DNA from: Erinaceus europaeus
Taxonomy: Eukaryota > Chordata > Mammalia > Eulipotyphla > Erinaceidae
NCBI RefSeq assembly: GCF_950295315.1
Contig: NC_080168.1
Location: 69,201,254-69,265,253 of the forward strand
Direction: 5' to 3'
DNA: 64,000 bases
Position numbers and translations under genes: made by a program. Shown here one piece after another: positions 1 to 9,993 of this stretch. Position 1 is the stretch's first letter; every line of letters starts with the position of its first letter. The notes beneath the pieces are model-generated. The model made no database searches and had not been told where the DNA came from. It was given only the letters and a program-made list of their open reading frames with translations.

Positions 1-76
1 TGGGGAAACTTTTTTCTGTCAAGAACCATTTAGAGACTTAGGACATCATTCTCAGGCCAGATAAAAGTATCCGCTC

Positions 77-205
77 GGAGAGTCGGGCAGTAGTGCAGCA
101 GGTTAAGTGCAGGTGGCACTAAGCGCAAGGACCAGAGTAAGGATCCCAGTTCAAGCCCCTGGCTCCCCACCTGCAGGGGAGTTGCTTCACAGGTGGAGAA
201 GAAAC
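77..205 (+). mobile_element. SINE type A, head and body
   Basis: tRNA-derived SINE. The head reads AGTCGGGCAGTAGTGCAG, followed by a pol III B-box-like GTTCAAGCCCC and the body CACCTGCAGGGGAGTTGC. The usual CT-rich and CAA-rich tail is missing: the element runs into a purine microsatellite. Confidence 0.9.
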
Positions 206-353
206 AACTGTTGAAGAAGAAGAAGGAAAAGGAGAAGAAAGAGGAGGAGGAGAAAGAGGAGGAAGAGGAGGAGGAGGAGGTGAAGGAGGAGGAGGAGGAG
301 GAGGAGGAGAAGGAGGAGGAGGAGGAGGAGGAGAAGGAGGCGAAGGAAAAAGA
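199..353. repeat. Purine microsatellite (GAA/GGA)n
   Basis: About 150 bases of nearly pure A/G on the + strand, mainly GAA and GGA units. It replaces the tail of the adjoining SINE. The long Glu/Lys-rich and Ser/Pro-rich reading frames over it are microsatellite artefacts. Confidence 0.95.
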
Positions 354-769
354 AAACCAATTAAGCCCAAGTACAGACACGTGTGGCTTATGGACAAAAA
401 GGAGATGGTGGAGCAATTACCAGGACTCAAAACTGTGCTCAGGGCCAGCTGGGACCAAACTGGGAGATTGGTGGCTGAGCTGCACCATTTCCAGGTCCAA
501 GTTTAAGCAACAAAGAACGTTAAAAAGACAAAAATCACGTAAAAATTTACCATTTTACAACTGACTTCTTGAGTTTCCAGTGCTGTTGCCCCACAAAAAC
601 TGGAACATCAATCAGGGACATTGACTCAATCTGGTGACTCAGGATAAAAATCACCCCATCCCCACCAAGATATATAAGCAGGGAAATTGAACACCTTAGC
701 CACAGTGCCTCCTGCTGGCACAACAACAGAAGAAGATTAAATGCTGAAACTGAGATATACACAGACAGC
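354..769. other. No recognised gene; possible 5' part of the HAL1-like element
   Basis: I see no coding exon or clear repeat here. The part from about 640 may belong to the 5' UTR of the element that follows, but I cannot align it to anything. Confidence 0.4.
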
Positions 770-1690
770 AATGACAGAAAATCCAAACAACCAGACACAG
801 ATCTAGGAAAAATAACAGAGACAGAGTTTAGAAAACTAATTATGAAATTGCTTCAAGCAACTAAAGTTAAGATTCAAAAACTCAGTGATCATTTTACCAA
901 AGAATTACGAACTACAGAAAATAACTCCAAAAAAAACTGCATGGCCTCAAGGGCACTATGAATGCAGTTCAGGTTGAGGTAAGAGGCCTTACAAGTAGTC
1001 TTAATCAGGTGGAGGAGAGAATATCAACAGTAGAAAACACAATCAGCACATTCTGTGAATTTAAAACTCTTGGAGAGAAAAGGTTTAGGAAAAATGAATC
1101 ACTTCTCTCTGAAATAGCAGACTTCATCAGTTAGATGAACATCAGTAATTGGGATACCTGGGGAAGAGGAGAGGAAGAGAGGACTAGAGAATATATTGAA
1201 AGAAATTTTAGCAGAAAAATTTCCATTCCGGAGTAATATTCAAAACATAGAAATCCAGGAAGGTGAATACATACCTAAATATTTGAATCCAAAATGACAC
1301 ACACCATTGTGAAAGTATCTTTTAAAAAAATCAGGGGCAAGGAAAAAATATTTCACTTTGCCAAAGAAAGGAAGTCATATACAAAGGCAGAACCATCAGG
1401 CTTTCATTAGATTTCTTATCACAAGCCCAAAAGGCAAGGATGGAGTGGAATGGCATATTCAAAATATTAAAAGGTCAGAATTGCCAACTGTGAATTCTGT
1501 ATCCTATTAAATTATCCTTCAGATGTGAGGGAGAAATAAAGGTCTTTTCAAACATTCAGAAACTGAGAGAATTAGCCACTACCAACCCTGCCTTGCAAGA
1601 AATTCTGAGAGGAGTCCAACATGGAAGAAGAGGTGAAGGAATCTCAATTTTTAATGTGATGATCAGTATGAGAATAGAACCAGGAGCACA
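770..1690 (+). mobile_element. HAL1-like (ORF1-only L1 relative) remnant
   Basis: The + strand reads as a degenerate L1 ORF1-type protein. There is a heptad-like coiled-coil part (about 850-1080, with RISTVENTIS), then sequence typical of HAL1 (about 1400-1620: transfer past CAAAAGGCAAGGATG, then GAAATAAAGGTC and CCTTGCAAGAAATTCTGAGAG). Stops and frameshifts break the frame, for example at about 1133. No reverse transcriptase part is present. HAL1 is a known half-L1 family; assignment is from memory of its sequence. Confidence 0.65.
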
Positions 1691-2104
1691 ACAATAACAG
1701 GGAAAACCAGACACAGGAAGGGGGAGAACAAAGTAGTCAGAGTGGCACAGTCCAGTATTGGTGAACCAAGGCTAACTTAATCCTCTGCTTTGGGGAAGCA
1801 CAGCTGGGGGATTCCATGACCTGAATCTTATCTCCTGTGATGTTTCCCATGAATGACTTTTCCCACCAAAGTCAGGTGGGTAGAACAAGGAGTAACTCAA
1901 TTGTTCCTATCTCCTTCCTAGGAACTCTAACCTTTATATATGCTCTGCCTTATTAGCTGGGACTGGCAACTTGTTTGGTTAATGGAAAGCTGCAGATATG
2001 AGAATAACAAAACTTTTTAAAAATGATTTTATTTTATTTAAAAATATTTTTATTTATTTTGTTTATTTTGGATAGAATGACAGACTTTTTAAAAGCTATT
2101 TTAT
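1691..2104. other. No recognised gene; AT-rich end
   Basis: Unique-looking sequence, then from about 2015 an AT-rich stretch with two similar T-rich units (about 2023 and 2085), which is probably a duplicated SINE tail. Confidence 0.5.
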
Positions 2105-2336
2105 TTTACTTTAAAATATTTTATTTGTTCATTTTGGATAGACAAAGAGAACTTGAGAGGGGAGGGGAGAGAGAGAAGAAGAGAAAGAGGGGGAGGGAGG
2201 GAGGGAGGGAGGAAGGGAGAGAGAGAGAGAGAGAGAGGCAGCTCTGCTTCACAGATCATGACTTTCTGCAGGTTGGGAGTAGGGGCTTGAACCTGAGTCC
2301 TTGCACACTTTGATGTGTGTGTTCAACCAAGTTCCT
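2105..2336 (-). mobile_element. SINE type B
   Basis: Reverse-oriented SINE: T-rich tail, then GGATAGACAAAGAGAACTTG, an expanded GGGA/GA tract, and the complement of a B box within GGGGCTTGAACCTGAGTCC. The expanded purine tract at 2158-2238 lies inside it. Confidence 0.85.
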
Positions 2337-3009
2337 TAGTGATTCATTTTATAACTGATAGATCAGAACACTGCCCCACCGTACACAAAGTGGGGATGGG
2401 AACCAAAGCTTCTATTTATGCAAATCTTTTGTTCTCCCCACTGGGCCACCTCCAGAGTTGCAGAACAATAGATCTAAAAGCATGTTTCTATGACTGGACT
2501 CACATGAGTGGATTTTGCCATCACTATAAGAAGGCAGTGTCCAAGATGGCTACTGGTCCAAGACAGCTATTGGCCCAGTGAGGAGGAAGAAAGAGTTGAG
2601 AAGCAAAGCTGTCCCAGTGCAAGCACCCCAGTCCAGGACTCAACTGACAGATGATTGGTAATTACACCACTTAGCTGTTGGATTTTTCAGGAGCTCTATC
2701 CCATCGACTGTCCAGGGTTTTAAAATTTATCTCCATGCCCATGACAGTCACTAATCCTCCCAGCTCTTCTTGAGTGAGTTAGGTATAAGGAAACTCTGCT
2801 TCCTCTGAAAAGCAAAATTCAGAAATTAAAAATTAAAGCAAAAGTCCAAGAATCCTAACTATGATAAGGGGTGGAAAATTCATTTCCAATTTGGGTATCT
2901 GTGCAGTCATTTTAACTCTAAATTTAGAATTGTATTCAATTGTTGGATTCCAACATAACAGACTCTGCATAGAGACCCAGATCACAATCACAGGGTTTTG
3001 TCCTAGAGA
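2337..3009. other. No recognised gene or repeat
   Basis: Unique-looking sequence. The reading frames are short and have no recognised motif. Confidence 0.5.
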
Positions 3010-3190
3010 TTCTAGGGATACTTTCTAAACTTCAGTAAAACACCTTGAGTGAATTACTTAAACTATCTATACTCCAGTTTTCTTGTCTGTGAAATGGAAA
3101 TTATAATTGAGGAATAAAAGTACTAACATAATCTTACCACATAATGAATTCTCAAAAAGGGATAAAATAGCTGACATGATTATTACTAAT
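3010..3190 (+). mobile_element. MIR (ancient SINE)
   Basis: Matches the MIR core in order: a region like 'gaattacttaaact', then a diverged CTCCAGTTTTCTTGTCTGTG followed by AAATGGAAATTATAATTGAGG. MIRs are shared by all mammals, so this is an old landmark. Confidence 0.7.
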
Positions 3191-3571
3191 ATGAATTTAT
3201 TTCACTAAGTATATGCTAAGAACATATATATTTCTTGATTTATGTAAACATTACTATAGTGATCCAAGGTAATAAAAAGTATGGGAAGCTGGGAACATCT
3301 AAACTTTTCTATCTAGGGACCTTAAAATTCTCTTAACTTCCTGCCTCCTTGTCCTTTCCATTTTTCCTTTAACTTTCTTCACTGAAACTGGTGACTCATG
3401 GATGCTAAGGAAAATCCAAAATTATCTGTCAAAAAACAAGTCACTGATGTAATTTTAAATATTCCTACCAAAACACAAATCAAACACAAAGGGCAGAATG
3501 ACAACTTTATCACAAAAAGAACTGGTAGGCCACATCTTGACCATTACATAAAGACCAGCACCATAGATGTA
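3191..3571. other. No recognised gene or repeat
   Basis: Unique-looking AT-rich sequence. A 77-codon frame from 3398 has no recognised domain and ends inside the next SINE, so I do not treat it as a gene. Confidence 0.5.
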
Positions 3572-3860
3572 GGGCAGGGTGGAGGCCAAGTTATGGCTCA
3601 CCAAATAGAGGTCATATGTTACCATGCCTGAGGTAACAAGCCCCCAGTCCTCACCTGCACTGTAGAAGCTTCATGAGTGGTGAAGCAGTGCTACAAGTGT
3701 CTCTCTTTTTCTCTGTCTTTCTCTCCTCACCTTCTCTCTCCCTTCCCATATCAAAAAGAAAGAAGAAAAAAAATGGCTATCAGGATTGGCTGAATCATGC
3801 AGGCACTGAGCCCTAGCAATAGTTTTAGTGACATAGAAAGGAGAGAAGAGTCCTACCCTA
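3572..3860 (+). mobile_element. SINE type B/E with the extra 3' module
   Basis: Diverged head, then the body GAAGCTTCATGAGTGGTGAA, a CT-rich part, and a 3' module (about 3773-3835) resembling the CCTCCAGGAGC to GGAGGC block seen in other SINEs here. Confidence 0.7.
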
Positions 3861-3890
3861 CTAAGGAAAGATAGAAACAGGCTAGGGGTA

Positions 3891-4140
3891 TGCATCTACC
3901 TTCCAATGTCTATGTCAAGGAGAGAAGCAATTACGGAAGCCAGACCTCTCATCTTCTGCACCCCATAAATAACATTGGTCTATACACCCAGCGTGGAAGA
4001 AATAATAGGGGAAGATGACCACAGGGCTTTGCATCAGGACCCAGAGAGAGAAGAGGAAAAAAGGAAGTAGTAGTAGGTATAGGTGTGAATTGGAAATGAA
4101 GAGAAAATGGGATATAAAAAAAAGTAAATATATACATATA
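3891..4140 (+). mobile_element. L1 3' UTR fragment, type X (degenerate)
   Basis: Contains GAGAAGCAATTACGGAAGCC, a 'tcttctgcacccca' block and a diverged 'gaccca..gagag' block that match the X repeat seen in reverse at 6183 and 57560. Confidence 0.55.
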
Positions 4141-4171
4141 TACAGATAATTGTAGAAATAACAGTTAACCA

Positions 4172-4507
4172 GGGGGTCGGGCAGTAGCGCAGTGGATTAA
4201 GCACATGTAGTGTGAAGTGCATGGACCAGCCTAAGGATCCCGGTTCGAGGCCCCGGCTCCCCACCTGCAGAGGAGTCATTTCACAGGTGGTGAAGCGGCT
4301 CTTCAAGTGTCTGTCTTTCTCTCCCCCTCTCTGTCTTCCCTTCCTCTCTCCTGTCCAACAACAACATCATCAATGACAACAATAATAGTAACCACAACAA
4401 TGATAAAACAACAAGGGCAACAAAAGGGAAAAAATAGCCTCCAGAAGCAATGGATTAGTGGTGCAGGCACTGAACCCCAGCAATAACCCTGGAGGCAAAA
4501 AATAAAA
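4172..4507 (+). mobile_element. SINE type A with the extra 3' module
   Basis: Full element: head GTCGGGCAGTAGCGCAG, B box GGTTCGAGGCC, body, CT-rich part, CAACAACAACATC-like tail, GGGCAACAAAAGGG, then the module from about 4435 ending CCCTGGAGGC. Confidence 0.93.
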
Positions 4508-4509
4508 AA

Positions 4510-4552
<43 letters not shown>

Positions 4553-4558
4553 GAAGGA
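4508..4558. repeat. Microsatellite (AAAG)n
   Basis: About 12 AAAG units grown from the A-rich end of the preceding SINE. Confidence 0.95.
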
Positions 4559-4564
4559 GAGTTG

Positions 4565-4712
4565 ACCCATATCTGCTATCTTGGGAGAACTGCTGTAGCT
4601 TCTAATGGAGGGGATGGGGATACAAAACTCTGGTGATGGGAATGACTGGAATTATACTCCTGTTATCTTATAATTTTATAAGTCAATATTAAATCACTAA
4701 TTAAATTAAAAT
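4565..4712 (+). mobile_element. L1 3' end, type Y
   Basis: Reads GGGAGAACTGCTGTAGCTTC, GGAGGGGATGGGGATACA, then TAATTTTATAAGTCAATATT, the complement of the Y end at 8755. The tail is A-rich. Confidence 0.75.
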
Positions 4713-4802
4713 ATAAGAAAGAAAGAAGGAAAGGAAGGAAGAAAGGTAAGAAGGAAGGAAGGAAAGAAGGAAGGAAGAAAGGAAGGAATGAAGGAAAGAA
4801 GA
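4713..4802. repeat. Microsatellite (GGAA/GAAA)n
   Basis: Purine-rich tract grown from the A-rich tail of the preceding L1 end. Confidence 0.9.
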
Positions 4803-5104
4803 CACCAGAAATGAAGCAGGGTGATAAGGTTAGTCTCTGAGAAGAAATGGTCCAATTTCTGAGGTGTTCCCAGCAGGAAGATGTGTACTGATTCTATGCA
4901 TGAGAAAAACATCTGAAAGTCAGTGAACTTCAGCCTATAATCTGGAAGTCTGCCTTTCATTTTATTTCCTTGAGCTATAAGTGTGTTAGTTTGGGTGTGT
5001 GATGATTTGACCTGTGTACACAGAACAGCATCATTACCACCATAAATCTAGTGATTGTGCATTGCCATGTTTCTGTGTGGTGCACGTGTGCAGTTTTACA
5101 GCTC

Positions 5105-5262
5105 CCATGCCAACTTTTTCTCTTTCATTGCTTCAGACAGAGACACACAGAGAGAAAAGACAACATAGCACTAGAGCTTCTTCTGGTGCCTGGTACTACC
5201 ATATGGTCCTGGGCTTCAAGTCCATGTTGAATGCATGACAAAGTGTGTGCCCTACCCAGTGA
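5105..5262 (-). mobile_element. SINE type E
   Basis: Reverse orientation: CAGACAGAGACACACAGAG, ACTAGAGCTTCTTCTGGTGC, GGGCTTCAAGTCCATG (B-box complement), then the head. Confidence 0.65.
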
Positions 5263-5279
5263 CAAGAAAATTTCATTTT

Positions 5280-5410
5280 TCCCCACCTGCAGGGAGAAAT
5301 CTTCTCAAGTGGTGAAGCAGGTGTCTCTCTGTCTCTCTTCCTCTCTATCTCCCCCTTCTCTCTCTATTTCTCTCTGTCTCTATCCAGTAATAAATAAATA
5401 TTTTAAAAAA
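5280..5410 (+). mobile_element. SINE type B, 3' part
   Basis: CCCCACCTGCAGGGAGAAAT, a CT-rich part and AATAAATAAATATTTTAAAA tail. Confidence 0.85.
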
Positions 5411-5492
5411 GAAAATTGCACTTTTTCTTTTTTAAATTATGCAAGAGTAATGCCTTAATGCCCCCCTCTCATAAATAATTTTTTTTAAAGAT

Positions 5493-5622
5493 CTAGTTTC
5501 CAGGGCAGGGGGTAGATAGCACATTGTTTATGCAAAGAGATTCTTATGCCTGAGGCTCCAAAGTCCCAGGTTCAATCCCCAGCACCACCATAAACCAGAG
5601 CTGAGCAGTGCTGTGGAAAAGG
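5493..5622 (+). mobile_element. SINE type C
   Basis: Reads GGGGGTAGATAGCACATTG, GCCTGAGGCTCCAAAGTC, B box GGTTCAATCCC, then AGCACCACCATAAACCAGAG. Confidence 0.92.
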
Positions 5623-5644
5623 GGGAGGTAGGCAAGAAAACAAG

Positions 5645-5756
5645 AGTACTGTTTAATTTTAGCTCAAGGTGGTGCCAGGATTAAACGCAGGACCTCTGGG
5701 ACTTGGGGCATACTAATTGATGGTCTAACAGACTGAGATATCTTCCAGGCCCTCGT
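5645..5756 (-). mobile_element. SINE type C, diverged
   Basis: Contains GGTGGTGCCAGGATTAAACG and a diverged reversed head ending CTTCCAGGCCCT. Confidence 0.6.
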
Positions 5757-5924
5757 GTTTTTCCTTTTATTCTTTTTTTTTAAATTCCTTCCTTTAATAC
5801 ACAAGAAAAGCTCAATGAAACTCACACAGTTGGCATTTTAGTACGCAGCAAGAGGCCTTTCCAGTCTTCTAAGGAAAGTAGTGGGAAAGCTATAAGGTTC
5901 ACCAGTCTTGTAACCAAAGATCTG

Positions 5925-7265
5925 TGTCCCCACTCCCAGCCCCATAGATAAGCACTATAATTCTCCCACAGATTTGAAAATAGGTTGATATTTTGGTTTT
6001 TTTCCACATTTGTATATTCATTTTCTATATTCTGCATATAAGTGAAATCATCCTATAGTTCTTCACCTCCTTACTTGCTTTATAACATAATATTCTCTAA
6101 TTCCATCCACTCTGTTCTAAAGGACACAATATCATCCCTTTTTATTGCTACATAATACTCTGTTGAGTATATGTCACATAAATTTTTTAAAAATGTTATT
6201 TATAAAATGGAAATATTGACAAGACTATAGGATAGGAGGGGTACAATTTCACACAATTCCCACCACCAGAACTCCATATCGAATACACCCCTTTATAGCT
6301 TCCCTATTCTTTACTTCTCTGGGAGTATGGAACCAGGGTCATTATGGGGTGCAGGAAGTGGAAGGTCTGGCTTCTGTAATTGCTTCTCCCATGAACATAG
6401 GTGTTGGAAGGTCAATCCATACTCCCAGCTTGACTCTCTCTTTCCCTAGTGGGGCAGGGCTCTGGGGAGGCAGGGCTCTAGGACACACGGTGAGGTCCTC
6501 TGCCCAGGGAAGTCAGGTTGCTATCAGTCACATAACATTTTTATCCAGTCATCTGTCGAAGGACAATTTGGTTGTTTCCAGGTTTTTGCTGTAGTGGATA
6601 AAGCTGCTATAAACATGGAGGTGCATATATCTTTTGGGTATATGCTTAGCAGTGGAATTGCTGGATCATATGGCATTTCCATTTGTTTTTGTTTACGGAT
6701 TCTTCATACTGTTCTCCAGAGTGGTTGCACTAGTTTACATTTCTGCCAGCAATGTAGTAGGGTTCCTCTTTCTCTACGTCCTCTCCAGCACTTATCTTTT
6801 CTTGTTTTATTGATGGAGCCCATTTTCACAGGTGTGAAGTGGAATATCAATGTGGTTTTAATCTGCATTTCTCTAATGATGAATTAATTAAAACATTTCC
6901 ACATGTCTGTGGGCCATGCGTATCTCTTCTTTATAGAACCGTCTATTCATATCTATTCTGCCCTTTTTTTATTGAGTTGTTCTTTTTCTCTTTGCTGCGA
7001 TGTAGGAGTTCTTTATAGATATTTAATATTAACTATTTGCCTGATTTGTAGTATGCAAATATCTTTTCCCGTTTTCTGGGGTTACTGTTTATCTGTATGA
7101 AATTTTCTTCTGATGTGTAAAAGCTCTTTAATTTGACATAGTACCATTTATTCAATTTTGGTTTTGTTACCTTTGCCCAAGGGGTAAAGTCTCCAAATAT
7201 GTCTTTAATGTTAAGATCCTGAAATGTTTCACCAATGTATTATCCTATATATTTTAGATAGTCAG
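5925..7265 (-). mobile_element. Old L1, ORF2 3' part and 3' UTR (interrupted)
   Basis: Minus-strand L1. From about 6580 the sequence matches the complement of the ORF2 C-terminal region (landmarks: TAAACATGGAGGTGCATATA, TTCTCCAGAGTGGTTGCAC, GGCCATGCGTATCTCTTC). It is more diverged than the L1 at 28.5 kb and has no long open frame. A later L1 3' UTR piece splits it at 6183-6530. Confidence 0.8.
6183..6530 (-). mobile_element. L1 3' UTR, type X, inserted in an older L1
   Basis: Starts with an A-rich end complement (ATTTATAAAATGGAAATATTG), then CACAATTCCCACCACCAGAA and GGGAGTATGGAACCAGGGTC. GTCACATAA lies on both sides (about 6172 and 6528) and is a likely target-site duplication. Confidence 0.85.
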
Positions 7266-7529
7266 TCTAGCCATCTCCCAACTGAGCTATTTTGGTGAGC
7301 TGTTTTACAGCTTCAGGTCTAATATCCATATCTTTGATACATTTTGAGTGATAATATCAGCATTTAAGATCAATAAGTCTATGAAAAATGATTGAAATTT
7401 GAACCAGCAGAGCCTTGTCTTGTCAGTGCTCACCACTCGTATGAATTTGGCTAAGCTGGGCAATGTCTCTGAGTCTCAGTTGCCTCGTTTGTGAAGCAAG
7501 TATATAACACACCCTCAGTATGAAGAAGA

Positions 7530-7692
7530 CAATTTCACTATGGTGTTGGAAGGTAGCATAATTGCTAAAGCATTGAACTCTCAAGCATGATGTCTGGAGT
7601 TTGAGTTCATGTGTCTCATGTACCAGAGTGATTCTCTGATTCTCTCTCACTCTCCCTCCAACTATATAAATAAACTAGCCTTTTTTTTTTTT
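7530..7692 (+). mobile_element. SINE type D
   Basis: Head TAAAGCATTGAACTCTCAAG, diverged B box, ACCAGAGTGATTCTCTGATT, CT-rich part and T/A tail. Confidence 0.8.
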
Positions 7693-8447
7693 AAGAAAAA
7701 CTTTGTTTACAATATATGCAATAACTCTATCCTGTAGAGGGATAATCAAGCATTTTTGCAGCTGTACTTTGCAGACTAGAAAACACTAAATAATTTTGTG
7801 ATGATATGCGTATCTGATTTCCATTCAATGTAAGAGAATGGTCTTAGAGGGTCAGAAGGGCTGCCTTCAGGGGGGGATGAGAGCATCAAGCTGATTGGAG
7901 ATCTCTGGCAAGGAAGTGACCCTCTACCTGATTATGGAGAAAGTTCCTTTTGCTTTTGCCCCTGTCAATAAGTGACCTGCTGAAGGGATAATATAGCTGT
8001 GTGAGCACTGGCTCTCCATGGAACTAATCTGGTGGACATACAGGATGCAGGAGCAAATATCCTCAGAAAAAGCTGCAATTCTGCTTTCTAGCAAGTCTGA
8101 GTGCAGTTATACAGCATCAGTGCCCCTGTGAAATACTTCCCTTGTCTCAAAACCACAACCTCTGACCCACCATTCAGTGGTTGGGAATTTGCCTTTGTCT
8201 CCAGGCCCCACCCTGAGGAAGAGACATGAGTTCAGGAAGTAGGTTTGACTGACATTGGTGAATGGAGGCCAACACAACCCATCTGATAGCTTCCTCCATG
8301 GGGCTAGCTGTCATCAAGGGTCATTTGGGACAATAGTGTTCCTGTGTCTTCAGGCCTCACAGTTGTCAGGGAAGCCAGAGGTCTGGGATGTCAGTGAAAT
8401 CTGCCAACTTTTAATTGTTGAGAATTGCTGAATGTGTCTTCTCTAAA
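7693..8447. other. No recognised gene or repeat
   Basis: About 750 bases of unique-looking DNA with no open frame I recognise. Confidence 0.5.
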
Positions 8448-8544
8448 GAAAGAAAGAAAGGAAGGAAGGATGGAAGGGAGGAAGGAAGGAAGAAATAGAG
8501 GAAGGAAGGAAAGAAGGAAGAAAAGAGAAGAGAAAGAAAAAAAA
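8448..8544. repeat. Microsatellite (GGAA/GAAA)n
   Basis: Purine-rich tract with interruptions. Confidence 0.93.
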
Positions 8545-8599
8545 GACCCTGGGGGTCATTCGGCAGTATTACAAATACCCTGAGTTCATTTCTTGGCAT

Positions 8600-8725
8600 T
8601 AATAAAAACTGTAACTGGAAGAACAGGCAGGTGACTTGGTGGTGGAACACAGGCCTTGCATGAGGCCCATGTCTGAGCCCCAAAACTTTGTAAAATGGCA
8701 ATGTTGTGATCTGATCTCTCACTTA
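8600..8725 (+). mobile_element. Possible diverged SINE
   Basis: The block GGTGGTGGAACACAGGCC, then CATGTCTGAGCCCCAAAAC, resembles a tRNA-derived SINE head, but the tail is not clear. Confidence 0.3.
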
Positions 8726-9479
8726 AAATAAGCTTCATCACTTGTTTGTCTTTTAAATTTTTTATTAATAGTATATTGATTTACAAAGTCATAAGATAAC
8801 AGAGGTATAACTTTACACTGTTCCCACCATCAGAGTTCTATGTCCCCATTCCCTCCACTGGAAGCTGCAGTAGTTCTCCCAAGGTCACAGATATGGGTTG
8901 ATTATATATATCACTTTTTTTTTTTTATTGTTCTGCCTTCTCTTCATTTCTAAGTCATACCTATACATGTTACTACTTCTGAATATCCTTCCTTTTTCCC
9001 TCTTCTCTCTCTTGATAGAATTGGAGTTCAGAGCCCTCTCTAGTCATCTTCCCCCATTTCTCCCTATCTGGGAGTATGGACCAAAATTCTTTATGGGGAG
9101 CAGAAGGTGGAAACTCTATATTTACTTCTCTGCTAGACATGGACATTGGAAGATAAATCCATACCCTCCAGCCTGTTTCTATCTTTCCCTAGTGGAGTAG
9201 GTATAGAGAGGTGAGGTTCCAGGACACATTGGTGAGGACATCAGCCCAGGGAAGTCAGGATGGAATCATAGCTGCATCTGCAATTTGGTGACTGAAACAT
9301 GGTAATATATAAAGCAGGACAAAATGTTTATAAAACAGGAACCAAAAAGTGGGAATAGAGAATATGAGAATAGGGGGTTTAAGTTGGTAAGAAGCTGGGA
9401 AGTATATTGTAGATATCTTCTTAGGGGCCCATGACTTTGATAATTTTTGCTGGAGCTTGATAGCTAACATGGAGGTGGT

Positions 9480-9993
9480 TGTGGGAGATTCCGAACCCAT
9501 GAGCTGGATTGAGGCCTATCATTTCTGCATTGAGTCTTGAGAAGGTAGATCCTGAACCCTCCACACAGAGGCTTTAGGTGTGTCCCTTGCCCATACGGAT
9601 CTAAGATGGCACTGAGGCACCAGGTTCGGGGAGGAGAGATTTCCTCATCACGAGTTCCGAGACCTGTGACCAGGGGCATGTTCAGGGCATGATAGGGACA
9701 AATATGGCCCTACACCGTAACCTGACACCATGTGACATGAAGTGTAGTCCTAGGATTGGAGTTTCATGTATGTCACGATGTGAGCTGTAACTCTGATTGG
9801 CTCGCTACTACTTCCTTTTCCCTAAACAGCAATATATTAACCCCGCCCTCTGACAATAAAGGAGCTATCTCTCTGAAGCATTTGTGAAGGAGGTTCATGT
9901 CTTTCTCTGAGCGCTCAACCTCACCACTGGTTTCCCTGAAGCGGTATGTTGCCCCCTCAACCAGTGCAGGTTGCTGGTGAGAAACAGGCAACA
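9480..9993 (+). mobile_element. Solo LTR (class II ERV-like), family 1
   Basis: 514 bases, TG at 9480-9481 and CA at 9992-9993, flanked by perfect 6-base duplications GGTGGT (9474-9479 and 9994-9999). The related L1 3' UTR at 63,100 shows the uninterrupted context. Six-base duplications suit ERVK-type (class II) proviruses. Inside are ATTGG (inverted CCAAT, about 9796), an AT-rich TATA candidate (9831-9840) and AATAAA (9855-9860). No internal viral gene remains, so this is the product of recombination between two LTRs. Confidence 0.9.

Noticed and set aside
3398..3631. A 77-codon + frame as a small gene
   Set aside because: No recognised domain, and its end lies inside a SINE.
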